A DNA stretch of 44,120 nucleotides, taken from positions 1 to 44,120 of the forward strand of contig JAERSY010000097.1 in assembly GCA_016845245.1 (NCBI GenBank). Reading direction: 5' to 3'. This document shows positions 25,178-31,899 of this stretch, in pieces (position 1 is the first letter of the stretch; each line of letters begins with the position of its first letter). Both the position numbers and the translations under genes were made by a program. This DNA comes from Phycisphaerae bacterium. GTDB lineage: Bacteria > Planctomycetota > Phycisphaerae > Phycisphaerales > SM1A02. A model generated the notes under the pieces. It worked only from the letters and a program-made list of their open reading frames with translations. It ran no database searches and was not told the origin of the DNA.

Positions 25178-25771
25178 TTAGGGCGCTCCTCCAGTTGATT
25201 GCACTGAAATTTTTCCAGTGAGAGGAGCGAGTGAAATCTCCCAAGCGTGTTCTCCGCTATGCAACGTAAAACTTCCACCTGTGCTTGGTGAACCATCACT
25301 CGCGACGATTCCACCAGCAGGGTCGAAGATGATGCTTTCGCTTCCACCATCAAAAGAAACATTATCAATTGAAATGTCTGCAAACCTTCTGTCTGTCGTG
25401 AAGTCCATGATGGCAAAACCATCTTGGCCTTGGGATTCTGTTTTGAGTTCTGCAAAGTTTGCGGTCGCTGCATCGAATGGAATTGCAAGATTGCCTTGTT
25501 CCACGATCTCAACACACCAACCACTACCGTTTGGATAAAAATAGATTCGCCTGTATCCCTGCTCTGCAATGGCGTCCATTTGAGCAGTTAGCATGTGGCT
25601 GACAGATAAACGGCTTGCAGATTGGCCAGCGGACGCATCGCCCATCGTTGCGTATGGAACCAGAATCCAAGATGCAATCACGAGAATTGCAATGGTCACG
25701 ATGAGTTCAATGAGCGTGTACCCCCGACGAATCGGTGACTGTTTCACTGTATTGTTGTTGAATCTATTCAT
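25178..25771 (-). CDS. Type IV pilin-like minor pseudopilin (GspH-like)
   Basis: The 197-residue protein has a prepilin signal RRGYTLIELIVTIAILVI at residues ~14-31. It is cut before the tyrosine, with the conserved glutamate at +5, so it should be processed by prepilin peptidase and enter a pilus or pseudopilus. The rest is a globular domain without recognised motifs, GspH-like in size. A GAGGTG before the ATG at 25771 supports the start; the long upstream reading is leader. No prepilin peptidase gene lies in the window. Confidence 0.85.
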   Translation of the reverse strand: MNRFNNNTVKQSPIRRGYTLIELIVTIAILVIASWILVPYATMGDASAGQSASRLSVSHMLTAQMDAIAEQGYRRIYFYPNGSGWCVEIVEQGNLAIPFDAATANFAELKTESQGQDGFAIMDFTTDRRFADISIDNVSFDGGSESIIFDPAGGIVASDGSPSTGGSFTLHSGEHAWEISLAPLTGKISVQSTGGAP

Positions 25772-25895
25772 GGCTAGCACCTCACACCATCGACTAAAAA
25801 AAGTGGCTTCAATACTCAGAATTGGGATTTGGGGACGCATTCTGGATCGTATTTTCGTTATCGGACTACGCTTCTTATCCATAAGATGAATGAAA

Positions 25896-25931
25896 CAGCC
25901 GTGCTCACGACCTCCATCATGAGCACGGCTG
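25896..25931 (-). terminator. Hairpin after the major pilin gene, probable partial terminator
   Basis: A perfect 12-bp stem CAGCCGTGCTCA/TGAGCACGGCTG (25896-25907 with 25920-25931) is followed on the minus strand by TTTCATT. The T-run is weak. It probably lets some transcripts continue, giving more major pilin than downstream products. Confidence 0.55.
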
Positions 25932-25961
25932 GAATGTTCTGCCCGAGGTGGCAGGGAGAGT

Positions 25962-26378
25962 TTATTCGTCGAACGCAGAACCGTCAGCAGCGACTGCTGT
26001 GAGCACCATCGACGTGCTTGCACCAGCTTTTTCTGCCCAGACCCAGCCAACACCATCCGCTGCTGCACCTGCAACTGTTGATGAATCTTGGAGTGAGTTT
26101 GTTGGTGCAGCCATGAGGTAATCACCATCAATCATGTCTGTCCAACCATCTGCGACAAGGTCTGGATATTCGCCATTTTGAGCGTAGTACAGTTCAATTT
26201 GACCTCGGAGGGTTTGGAGTTGACTTCGAACTGCCGCATCGTTTGCGTCATCAGCAGCATCGGTGAATTGTGGCACGACGATGGCTGCGAGAATACCGAG
26301 AATCACTACGACGATAAGAATTTCAATCAGTGTGAATGCTCGGCGAATTGGTTTGAGTGTTTTGTTTGTTGGAATCAT
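25962..26378 (-). CDS. Major pseudopilin / type IV pilin (GspG-like)
   Basis: This 138-residue protein has a prepilin signal RRAFTLIEILIVVVILGILA at residues 12-31, with the glutamate at +5 and a hydrophobic helix. The globular part has YYAQNGEYPDL, typical of GspG-type pseudopilins. The residue before the cleavage site is alanine rather than the usual glycine. Cleavage is usually still possible with Ala. The ATG at 26378 has GGGAG upstream. It is the first gene of the operon and is followed by a hairpin that may raise its share of the mRNA. Confidence 0.93.
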   Translation of the reverse strand: MIPTNKTLKPIRRAFTLIEILIVVVILGILAAIVVPQFTDAADDANDAAVRSQLQTLRGQIELYYAQNGEYPDLVADGWTDMIDGDYLMAAPTNSLQDSSTVAGAAADGVGWVWAEKAGASTSMVLTAVAADGSAFDE

Positions 26379-26509
26379 TTGTAGCTCCCATTGCTGTGTC
26401 GCACCATGCGACCATCAAAGTAGTTGACTTCAAGATCACGCTGATCTTGAACCTCGGGGGTAACGCTGCCCTCCTGGCTACGTTTGCAGCATTGCTGCCC
26501 ACCACTCAT
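26375..26509 (-). CDS. Possible 44-aa leader peptide overlapping the pilin start
   Basis: An ATG at 26509 opens a frame ending TGA at 26375, overlapping the pilin ATG in the ATGA pattern used elsewhere in this operon. The product has a mixed, protein-like composition (for example VQDQRDLEVNYFDGRMVRH) and no recognised domain. No Shine-Dalgarno precedes the ATG. It may be a real small gene, a coupling leader, or chance. Confidence 0.3.
   Translation of the reverse strand: MSGGQQCCKRSQEGSVTPEVQDQRDLEVNYFDGRMVRHSNGSYK
26429..26451 (-). promoter_or_regulatory. Perfect 10-bp hairpin in the pilin leader
   Basis: TTCAAGATCA (26429-26438) and TGATCTTGAA (26442-26451) enclose a CGC loop. Upstream in the same leader are GCAGC-ATT-GCTGC and GGG-rich pairings. 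No T-run follows. It may stabilise the mRNA or form part of a structured leader. Confidence 0.45.
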
Positions 26510-26617
26510 CGGAAATAGAATGAGTGAAGTGAACTGAATTTCGTTCAACGAGGGAGACAAGGAAGTACAATCCGTTTTTCTTTCCCAAATTCCCAAAAAT
26601 AGACTTTTTTCAACCTT

Positions 26618-27859
26618 ATGACACATATACAAATCCGTCCATTTCGTGCAGTTTCCCCAACTCCTAGTGATGCCTCACGCGTTGCGTCCGTCCCGTACGA
26701 CGTTGTAAACCGAGATGAAGCAAAAATGCATGCGTCAAAAAATGAAGAGAGTTTTATGCGAGTCGTCCGCTCTGAAGTTGATTTTGAGGATGACCACTCC
26801 CCTTATGACGACGCAGTTTATGCGAAAGCACGTGCCAATTACGAAACTTTGCTTGAAAGCGGCGCGATGCAGAAGGATGGAGAAGCGGGGCTTTATCTTT
26901 ACCGGCAATGCATGGGCGAACACCAACAGGTTGGACTGGTCGCATGTTGCCACGTTGATGATTACAACAACAACCTCATCAAGAAACATGAACACACGCG
27001 AAAAGTAAAAGAAGATGACCGCACACGACACGTGCTGGAACTCAATGCGAATGCTGGACCCGTCTTTTTGACATACCGAGGTCAAGAACGCATAGACGAC
27101 CTCATCACTGAAGAAATGATTAAGCGCCCAATGTTTCATTTTGTTGCTGAAGATGGTGTGACACACACTGGATGGCGAGTTGTCAATGAATCAGCTTTGC
27201 TCGACGCATGCCAGTCGATTGATGTTGCATATGTTGCGGATGGTCACCATCGAAGCGCGAGTGCCGCGCGAGCTGCAAACGAACGAAAGGAAGCAAATTC
27301 TAATCACAGCGGTGATGAGGAATACAATTGGTTCCTTGCTGTTCTCTTTCCATCTACACAGCTCGACATTCTGCCGTACAACCGAGTTGTTAAAGATTTA
27401 AATGGGCTAACGCCTGACGCGCTGTTAGAAGCGATGCAAAGTGTTGGCAGTGTAGAGAAAACCAGCATGCCTTCTCCTGAACACGAAGGGCAATGCTGCG
27501 TCTACCTTGGAAAAGAGCACGGCTGGCACCTCCTTACATTTGACCCAAGTTCCATAGATAAGAGCGACCCAGTCGCATCACTAGATGTTGAACTCTTGCA
27601 AACGCGTGTTCTCACACCAATGCTTGGAGTCGGAGATCCTCGCAGTGACACAAGAATTGATTTTGTCGGTGGCATTCGCGGAACTGATGAGCTCGAAGGG
27701 CGAGTCGATAGCGGAGCGTGCGCAGTTGCATTTTCGATGTATCACACAACGATTGACCAACTACTTGATGTTGCTGATGCCGGTCTCATCATGCCCCCAA
27801 AATCTACTTGGTTTGAACCAAAGCTTCGCTCAGGATTGTTTGTTCACGATTTAGATTAA
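26618..27859 (+). CDS. DUF1015 family protein (serine-metabolism neighbour)
   Basis: The 413-residue cytoplasmic protein matches the DUF1015 family, whose genes often sit near serA/serC. Recognisable points are the N-terminal IRPFRAV and VPYDVVNRDEAK, the strongly conserved VAYVADGHHRSASAARA near residues 206-222, and the LDILPYNRVVKDLNGL region. DGHHR resembles the active-site motif of ParB-fold nucleotide-dependent enzymes such as archaeal serine kinase SerK, which hints at a serine or phosphoserine reaction; this is an inference, not an established function. The ATG at 26618 has no Shine-Dalgarno. The stop overlaps the serC stop on TTAA. Confidence 0.9.
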   Translation: MTHIQIRPFRAVSPTPSDASRVASVPYDVVNRDEAKMHASKNEESFMRVVRSEVDFEDDHSPYDDAVYAKARANYETLLESGAMQKDGEAGLYLYRQCMGEHQQVGLVACCHVDDYNNNLIKKHEHTRKVKEDDRTRHVLELNANAGPVFLTYRGQERIDDLITEEMIKRPMFHFVAEDGVTHTGWRVVNESALLDACQSIDVAYVADGHHRSASAARAANERKEANSNHSGDEEYNWFLAVLFPSTQLDILPYNRVVKDLNGLTPDALLEAMQSVGSVEKTSMPSPEHEGQCCVYLGKEHGWHLLTFDPSSIDKSDPVASLDVELLQTRVLTPMLGVGDPRSDTRIDFVGGIRGTDELEGRVDSGACAVAFSMYHTTIDQLLDVADAGLIMPPKSTWFEPKLRSGLFVHDLD

Positions 27860-28947
27860 TGTGATTGTGCGAAAGCGTTGATAAACTCAGCAAAACGCTT
27901 GCAACCATCTTCAGGGAACGCGTTGTAAATCGATGCTCTGAGGCCACCTAAATCTCGGTGCCCTTTAAGCCCTGACATTCCATTGAGTGCTGCTTCTTTG
28001 AGGAACGCTTCATTGTTCGCATCATCAACATTGGTAAACGAAATGTTCATGAGCGATCGGCTTCCTTCTTTTGCAAAGATGCGATAACTATCGCTATTCG
28101 CTTCGAGCGCTTCGTAAATGTAACTTGCCTTGCGTAGGTTTCGCTCATGCATTGCGGAGACGCCGCCCTCACTGAGAATCCATTTAAAAACCTGACCCAT
28201 CAAGTAAATACCAAATGCCGGTGGCGTGTTTAACCGAGAACCCTTCTTTGCAATTGCGTTGTAATTGAGCATCGATGGCAATGTGTCTGGGCACGTTTCA
28301 AGCAAATCCTTGCGAGCAATGACGAGCACTGTTCCTGAAGGCCCGAGATTCTTTTGAGCCCCTGCGTACACCATGTCAAACGAATTCCAATCGATTGGTT
28401 TTGAGAAAATATCAGAGCTCATGTCACAGATGACGCGACCGGTGTCACTCAACGTGTGGTTGAATTGAGTTCCATAAATGGTGTTGTTTGAACAGTAGTG
28501 AAGGTACGAAGCATCTGCTGCACAGTTCAGTTCCTCTTGCGAAGGACAGTGGTCAAATTTGTCTTGCTGTCCATCATATGCAACGTGCACGTTCCCAAGT
28601 TTCATGGCTTCTTTTTGTGCTTTCGTTGTCCAAACTCCAGTATTGACATAATTTGCAGTTGAACCCTCACTCAAAAAGTTCATGGGAACCATCGCAAACT
28701 GCATCGTTGCTCCACCTTGTAAAAACAAGATGTCAAATTCTTCCGGAATCTGACCAACAGTCCGGCAGTCAGCAACTGCTTCAGCAAGCACTTCATCAAA
28801 CACCGGGCCCCTGTGACTATGTTCACAGATGCCGATACCACTTTCCCGAATGTTCCAAATGTCAGCGCGAGCTTGCTCAAGAACGGGCTCAGGGAGTGTT
28901 GCTGGTCCAGCTGAGAAGTTTAGAATTCGGTCTGTCGTTGTCGTCAT
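27856..28947 (-). CDS. serC: Phosphoserine aminotransferase
   Basis: SerC converts 3-phosphohydroxypyruvate to phosphoserine, the second step of serine synthesis, using PLP. The 363-residue enzyme begins ILNFSAGPATLPEPVLEQA, has the GGATMQFAMVPMNFL loop, and the PLP lysine lies in VYAGAQKNLGPSGTVLVI. The downstream serine-synthesis gene set with serA (phosphoglycerate dehydrogenase) is on the same strand, nine bases upstream. serB (phosphoserine phosphatase) is not in the window. The end shares its stop with the convergent DUF1015 gene. Confidence 0.97.
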   Translation of the reverse strand: MTTTTDRILNFSAGPATLPEPVLEQARADIWNIRESGIGICEHSHRGPVFDEVLAEAVADCRTVGQIPEEFDILFLQGGATMQFAMVPMNFLSEGSTANYVNTGVWTTKAQKEAMKLGNVHVAYDGQQDKFDHCPSQEELNCAADASYLHYCSNNTIYGTQFNHTLSDTGRVICDMSSDIFSKPIDWNSFDMVYAGAQKNLGPSGTVLVIARKDLLETCPDTLPSMLNYNAIAKKGSRLNTPPAFGIYLMGQVFKWILSEGGVSAMHERNLRKASYIYEALEANSDSYRIFAKEGSRSLMNISFTNVDDANNEAFLKEAALNGMSGLKGHRDLGGLRASIYNAFPEDGCKRFAEFINAFAQSH

Positions 28948-28956
28948 GATTTGTCT

Positions 28957-30180
28957 CTATGAAAGTGGGGTAAGGGTGATTGAAAGAACGTGTTCGTGAG
29001 CACGAATCGCTTCAAGTTGATTGTTGTTTGGTTCTTCACTGAGTTGAATTCTCGCGCATGCCGCATGCGAGCCCGCATACATAATGTTTTCCATCTCTTC
29101 AACATTGACGCCTGCGTGACTCAGCAACTCGAAGACGTGCGAGAGGACGCCCGGTAGATTTTGATGCCTCACCGAAAGCAGTGCTTTTGCTGGTGTAACA
29201 ACTGCGCGATTGACGCAATTGAGAACTTCGCCATGGTCGACATAGTGTTTGACGATTCGCACTGCTTCATCAGCGATGGCTGCTTGGGCTTGCGCAGTTG
29301 AAGCGCCAACATGATGCGTGCCAAACACATTTTCAAACTCGGCAATTGCTGGAGCAAACTTTGCACTACCACTACTTGGCTCCTGATCAAAAACATCTAA
29401 GCCAACGATTAAATTTTTCTTTTTGACCGCAGTGCAAAGCGCCTCTTCATCAATCAATGCCCCCCTACTTGTGTTGATGAGGATTGCTTCATCTTGCATT
29501 GATTGCAAGAACTCCGCGTTGATGATGTGTTTTGTTTCTGGAGTTGAAGCAGCGTGAATTGACACGACGTCTGAAGTGCGTGCGATGTCTAGAACATCGT
29601 CAGACCAGCGAATGCCAAGGGCGTCTGCTTTCTCTTGATTCATGCTTCGTGACCATGCAATCACATCCATTCCAAATGCTTTTGCTCTCGATACAACTTC
29701 TTTTCCAATGCCACCTAAGCCGATGACACCAAGTGTTCTGCCGTAGAGTCCTTGCGTTTTAGAGAACGCTTTCTTCTCCCACCGGCCATCACGAAGAAGA
29801 CTCGTCTGATTCGGAATGCGCCGGTCACATGAAAGGATGAGACCCCATGTCAGTTCCGCAACTGCGATTGAGTTTTTTCCAGGACAGTTTGCGACGAAGA
29901 CACCTTGCTTTGATGCTGTTGCGACATCGATGGTGTCGTAACCAGCACCCGCTCTCACGACTAGTGCAAGTGAATCTGCTGATTCAATCATTTCAGCACT
30001 TACCTTCGTTGAACGAACAATGAGCACTGTGGGATTACACGCTTTGATTGCATCAAGCAATGAGGATTCTTTCAACGACGCATCACATTGCACGTCGCAC
30101 CCAATTGCTTGGAGTTGCGCAACCCCCGCCTCATCAAAGGCGTCAGCGATTAACACACAGATTGGCGAAGTTTCAGCCAT
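28957..30180 (-). CDS. serA: D-3-phosphoglycerate dehydrogenase (with C-terminal ACT-like domain)
   Basis: SerA oxidises 3-phosphoglycerate to phosphohydroxypyruvate, the first step of serine synthesis. The 407-residue enzyme has VRAGAGYDTIDVATASKQG in the substrate domain and the NAD-binding GVIGLGGIGKEV. NTSRGALIDEEAL (Arg), VGLDVFDQEP (Glu) and the catalytic histidine region GTHHVGAST follow. After residue 325 an ACT-type regulatory domain (LPGVLSHVFELLSHAGVNVE) suggests amino-acid feedback. The ATG at 30180 is preceded by GGAG directly and by TAAAAT six bases upstream of the start codon. The gene follows the phosphatase gene by 20 bp, after a hairpin. Confidence 0.96.
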   Translation of the reverse strand: MAETSPICVLIADAFDEAGVAQLQAIGCDVQCDASLKESSLLDAIKACNPTVLIVRSTKVSAEMIESADSLALVVRAGAGYDTIDVATASKQGVFVANCPGKNSIAVAELTWGLILSCDRRIPNQTSLLRDGRWEKKAFSKTQGLYGRTLGVIGLGGIGKEVVSRAKAFGMDVIAWSRSMNQEKADALGIRWSDDVLDIARTSDVVSIHAASTPETKHIINAEFLQSMQDEAILINTSRGALIDEEALCTAVKKKNLIVGLDVFDQEPSSGSAKFAPAIAEFENVFGTHHVGASTAQAQAAIADEAVRIVKHYVDHGEVLNCVNRAVVTPAKALLSVRHQNLPGVLSHVFELLSHAGVNVEEMENIMYAGSHAACARIQLSEEPNNNQLEAIRAHEHVLSITLTPLS

Positions 30181-30191
30181 CTCCGTATTTT

Positions 30192-30215
30192 AACAAACAC
30201 TCACGTGAGTTTGTT
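30192..30215 (-). other. Hairpin at the phosphatase/serA joint
   Basis: On the minus strand AACAAACTCAC and GTGAGTGTTTGTT are nearly complementary around a CACGTG centre, overlapping the phosphatase stop codon. A short T-rich run (TTTGTTAAAA) follows. It could limit read-through from the exopolysaccharide operon into serA. Confidence 0.35.
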
Positions 30216-30665
30216 CAGGAGTCTCTGAACAGCGTCATGAATCAGGTCTACAACAAAGATAAAGCCCTCTTCCCCTCCATAATATGGATCTGGAACGTCG
30301 ACCAATGTTTCGTGGTCCACGAAGGGAAGTAGTTTATGGGTGTGTTCTGGAGAAGCACCCATTTGAATCAGATTGTCATAGTTATCATCATCCATACAGA
30401 AAATCCAATCGAAGTGCTCAAAATCGCGACTGCATACTTGTCGTGCTGAGCCAGAGATTGAAAGGTCTTGTTCCCGTGCTGCTGCTTGCATTCGTTCATC
30501 TGGCGGTGCCCCCTTGTGCCACCCCCCTGTTCCTGCAGAGTCAATTTCAAATTCCGTTGCCAGTCCTGCTCGTTCTACTGCCAACCGAAAAAAAGATTCC
30601 GCAGCAGGACTTCTGCATATGTTTCCCATGCACACGAACAAGACCGAAGTTCTAGCCATGTTCAT
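30201..30665 (-). CDS. Low-molecular-weight protein tyrosine phosphatase (Wzb/Etp-like)
   Basis: This 154-residue cytoplasmic phosphatase has the P-loop VCMGNICRSP (catalytic C12, R18 in the CX5R motif) and the general acid/aspartate motif DVPDPYYGG near residues 130-138. Such enzymes dephosphorylate tyrosine-phosphorylated co-polymerases (Wzc-type) in capsule and exopolysaccharide synthesis, consistent with its place after the WecA-like gene. Two ATGs, 30665 and 30659, are possible, both overlapping the end of the upstream gene. Note that the co-polymerase in this operon lacks the P-loop lysine, so its kinase partner may be elsewhere. Confidence 0.92.
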   Translation of the reverse strand: MNMARTSVLFVCMGNICRSPAAESFFRLAVERAGLATEFEIDSAGTGGWHKGAPPDERMQAAAREQDLSISGSARQVCSRDFEHFDWIFCMDDDNYDNLIQMGASPEHTHKLLPFVDHETLVDVPDPYYGGEEGFIFVVDLIHDAVQRLLNKLT

Positions 30666-31893
30666 GTTTCCGTGCAGCGTTTAGGGCGATAAGACTGATG
30701 CCGCCAAACAACACTGCTGCAACACTGTAAATCACATACGCTCTGAATTGCCCAGTGGTATGCCCCCAAGCCATTGAATACCCCAGCACGCAAAACAACA
30801 TTGAAAGCGCGTAAAGAATAAGGACGGTCTTCTTTACACTTTTATATTTCCGTTTCAATATGTGATGAATATGGTTTGAGTCTGGTTCAGATATTGGCTT
30901 ACCCGCCATTTTTCTTCGAATGATGGCAAGGAGTGTGTCAAGTATGGGTAGCGCAAACACAATAAGACCTGCGATGACGATATGTGTTTGCCCTCGTTCG
31001 CCGAGCATCAACACCATCGCAATACAGACATATCCAAGGAGTAAACTCCCAGTGTCACCAAGAAAGATTGACGCTGGATTAAAGTTGAACACAAGGAAGC
31101 CGAGCACCGCGCCAAGGACAGACAATCCAAGAACGATGTTTGCGCCCGTTAACGTTAACCCATCCCCTCTCGTGTTTAACCAATCGGGAGGCAACGTGTC
31201 GCGGATGTGAATGAGCTGCTCGGGCGTAAGCGACGTCGCAATAAATGCACTGATGAGGACCAACCCCGCTACTGTGATTGCAACAACACCTGAAAGTAAT
31301 CCATCGAGTCCATCGATAAGATTTGCAGCATTACACGCACCGAGCACAAATGCTGCAATGATTGCAGTTCCAACCCAGTATGTGATGCTTACGTAGTAAC
31401 CGCCTATGAAGAAACCAATATCACTTTGACCAAAGACGCTGTTGAAAAAACCTGCAGCAACATTGACTCCAACTTCCGCAACTGAGAGAGACGCGGCTGC
31501 AACAAGTTGTCCTGCAGTTTTGTACCAAGGGTCCCACCCAAAAGCATCATCTGCTAGTCCTGTAAATGCAATTGCACCCATGCCGACAAGTACGGCAACT
31601 GGAACGTGCCTAAAAATCTCTGGTGAATGAATCAGTGAAGTGTGACTGACTAAAATCCCTGCGAAAATTGCAATGAGTACCGCGATGCCGCCAAGGTATG
31701 CAGTCGTTTTCGTATGGACTTTGCGGGATTCGTCGGGCTTATCAACAACACCTGTTTTATGCGCAATCGTTCGGCAGATTGGGGTTGCGATACACGAGAC
31801 CACAAACGCAACAACAAGTACTGGCCAATATCCAATTAACAACTCGACCCAACCTATGTTCAAATATGGTTCTTGAGTCTCGCTCACTTGCAT
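30652..31893 (-). CDS. Undecaprenyl-phosphate glycosyl-1-phosphate transferase (WecA/MraY family)
   Basis: The enzyme transfers a sugar-1-phosphate to undecaprenyl phosphate, the first membrane step of a polysaccharide repeat unit. The 413-residue protein has about eleven membrane segments. Signature loops are present: VHTKTTAYLGGIAV, GLADDAFGWDP (the Asp-Asp pair), NAANLIDGLDGLLSGV, FNPASIFLGDTGSLLLGY and DSNHIHHILKRK. This matches the WecA/TagO branch rather than MraY. It lies six bases after the co-polymerase gene and its end overlaps the phosphatase gene. The sugar (GlcNAc is usual) is not determined by sequence. Confidence 0.93.
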   Translation of the reverse strand: MQVSETQEPYLNIGWVELLIGYWPVLVVAFVVSCIATPICRTIAHKTGVVDKPDESRKVHTKTTAYLGGIAVLIAIFAGILVSHTSLIHSPEIFRHVPVAVLVGMGAIAFTGLADDAFGWDPWYKTAGQLVAAASLSVAEVGVNVAAGFFNSVFGQSDIGFFIGGYYVSITYWVGTAIIAAFVLGACNAANLIDGLDGLLSGVVAITVAGLVLISAFIATSLTPEQLIHIRDTLPPDWLNTRGDGLTLTGANIVLGLSVLGAVLGFLVFNFNPASIFLGDTGSLLLGYVCIAMVLMLGERGQTHIVIAGLIVFALPILDTLLAIIRRKMAGKPISEPDSNHIHHILKRKYKSVKKTVLILYALSMLFCVLGYSMAWGHTTGQFRAYVIYSVAAVLFGGISLIALNAARKHEHG

Positions 31894-31899
31894 TGAGTA

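Noticed and set aside
25772-26131. Long N-terminal extension of the second pilin
   Set aside because: It covers the hairpin and the end of the major pilin gene; the prepilin signal begins just after the ATG at 25771, which has a ribosome binding site.
26461-26515. Cyclic di-GMP or cyclic GAMP riboswitch (GEMM class) in the pilin leader
   Set aside because: Segments such as GCAAAC and GTAGCCAGG recall the class, but the required core order and the two helices with the GNRA/receptor contact could not be built.
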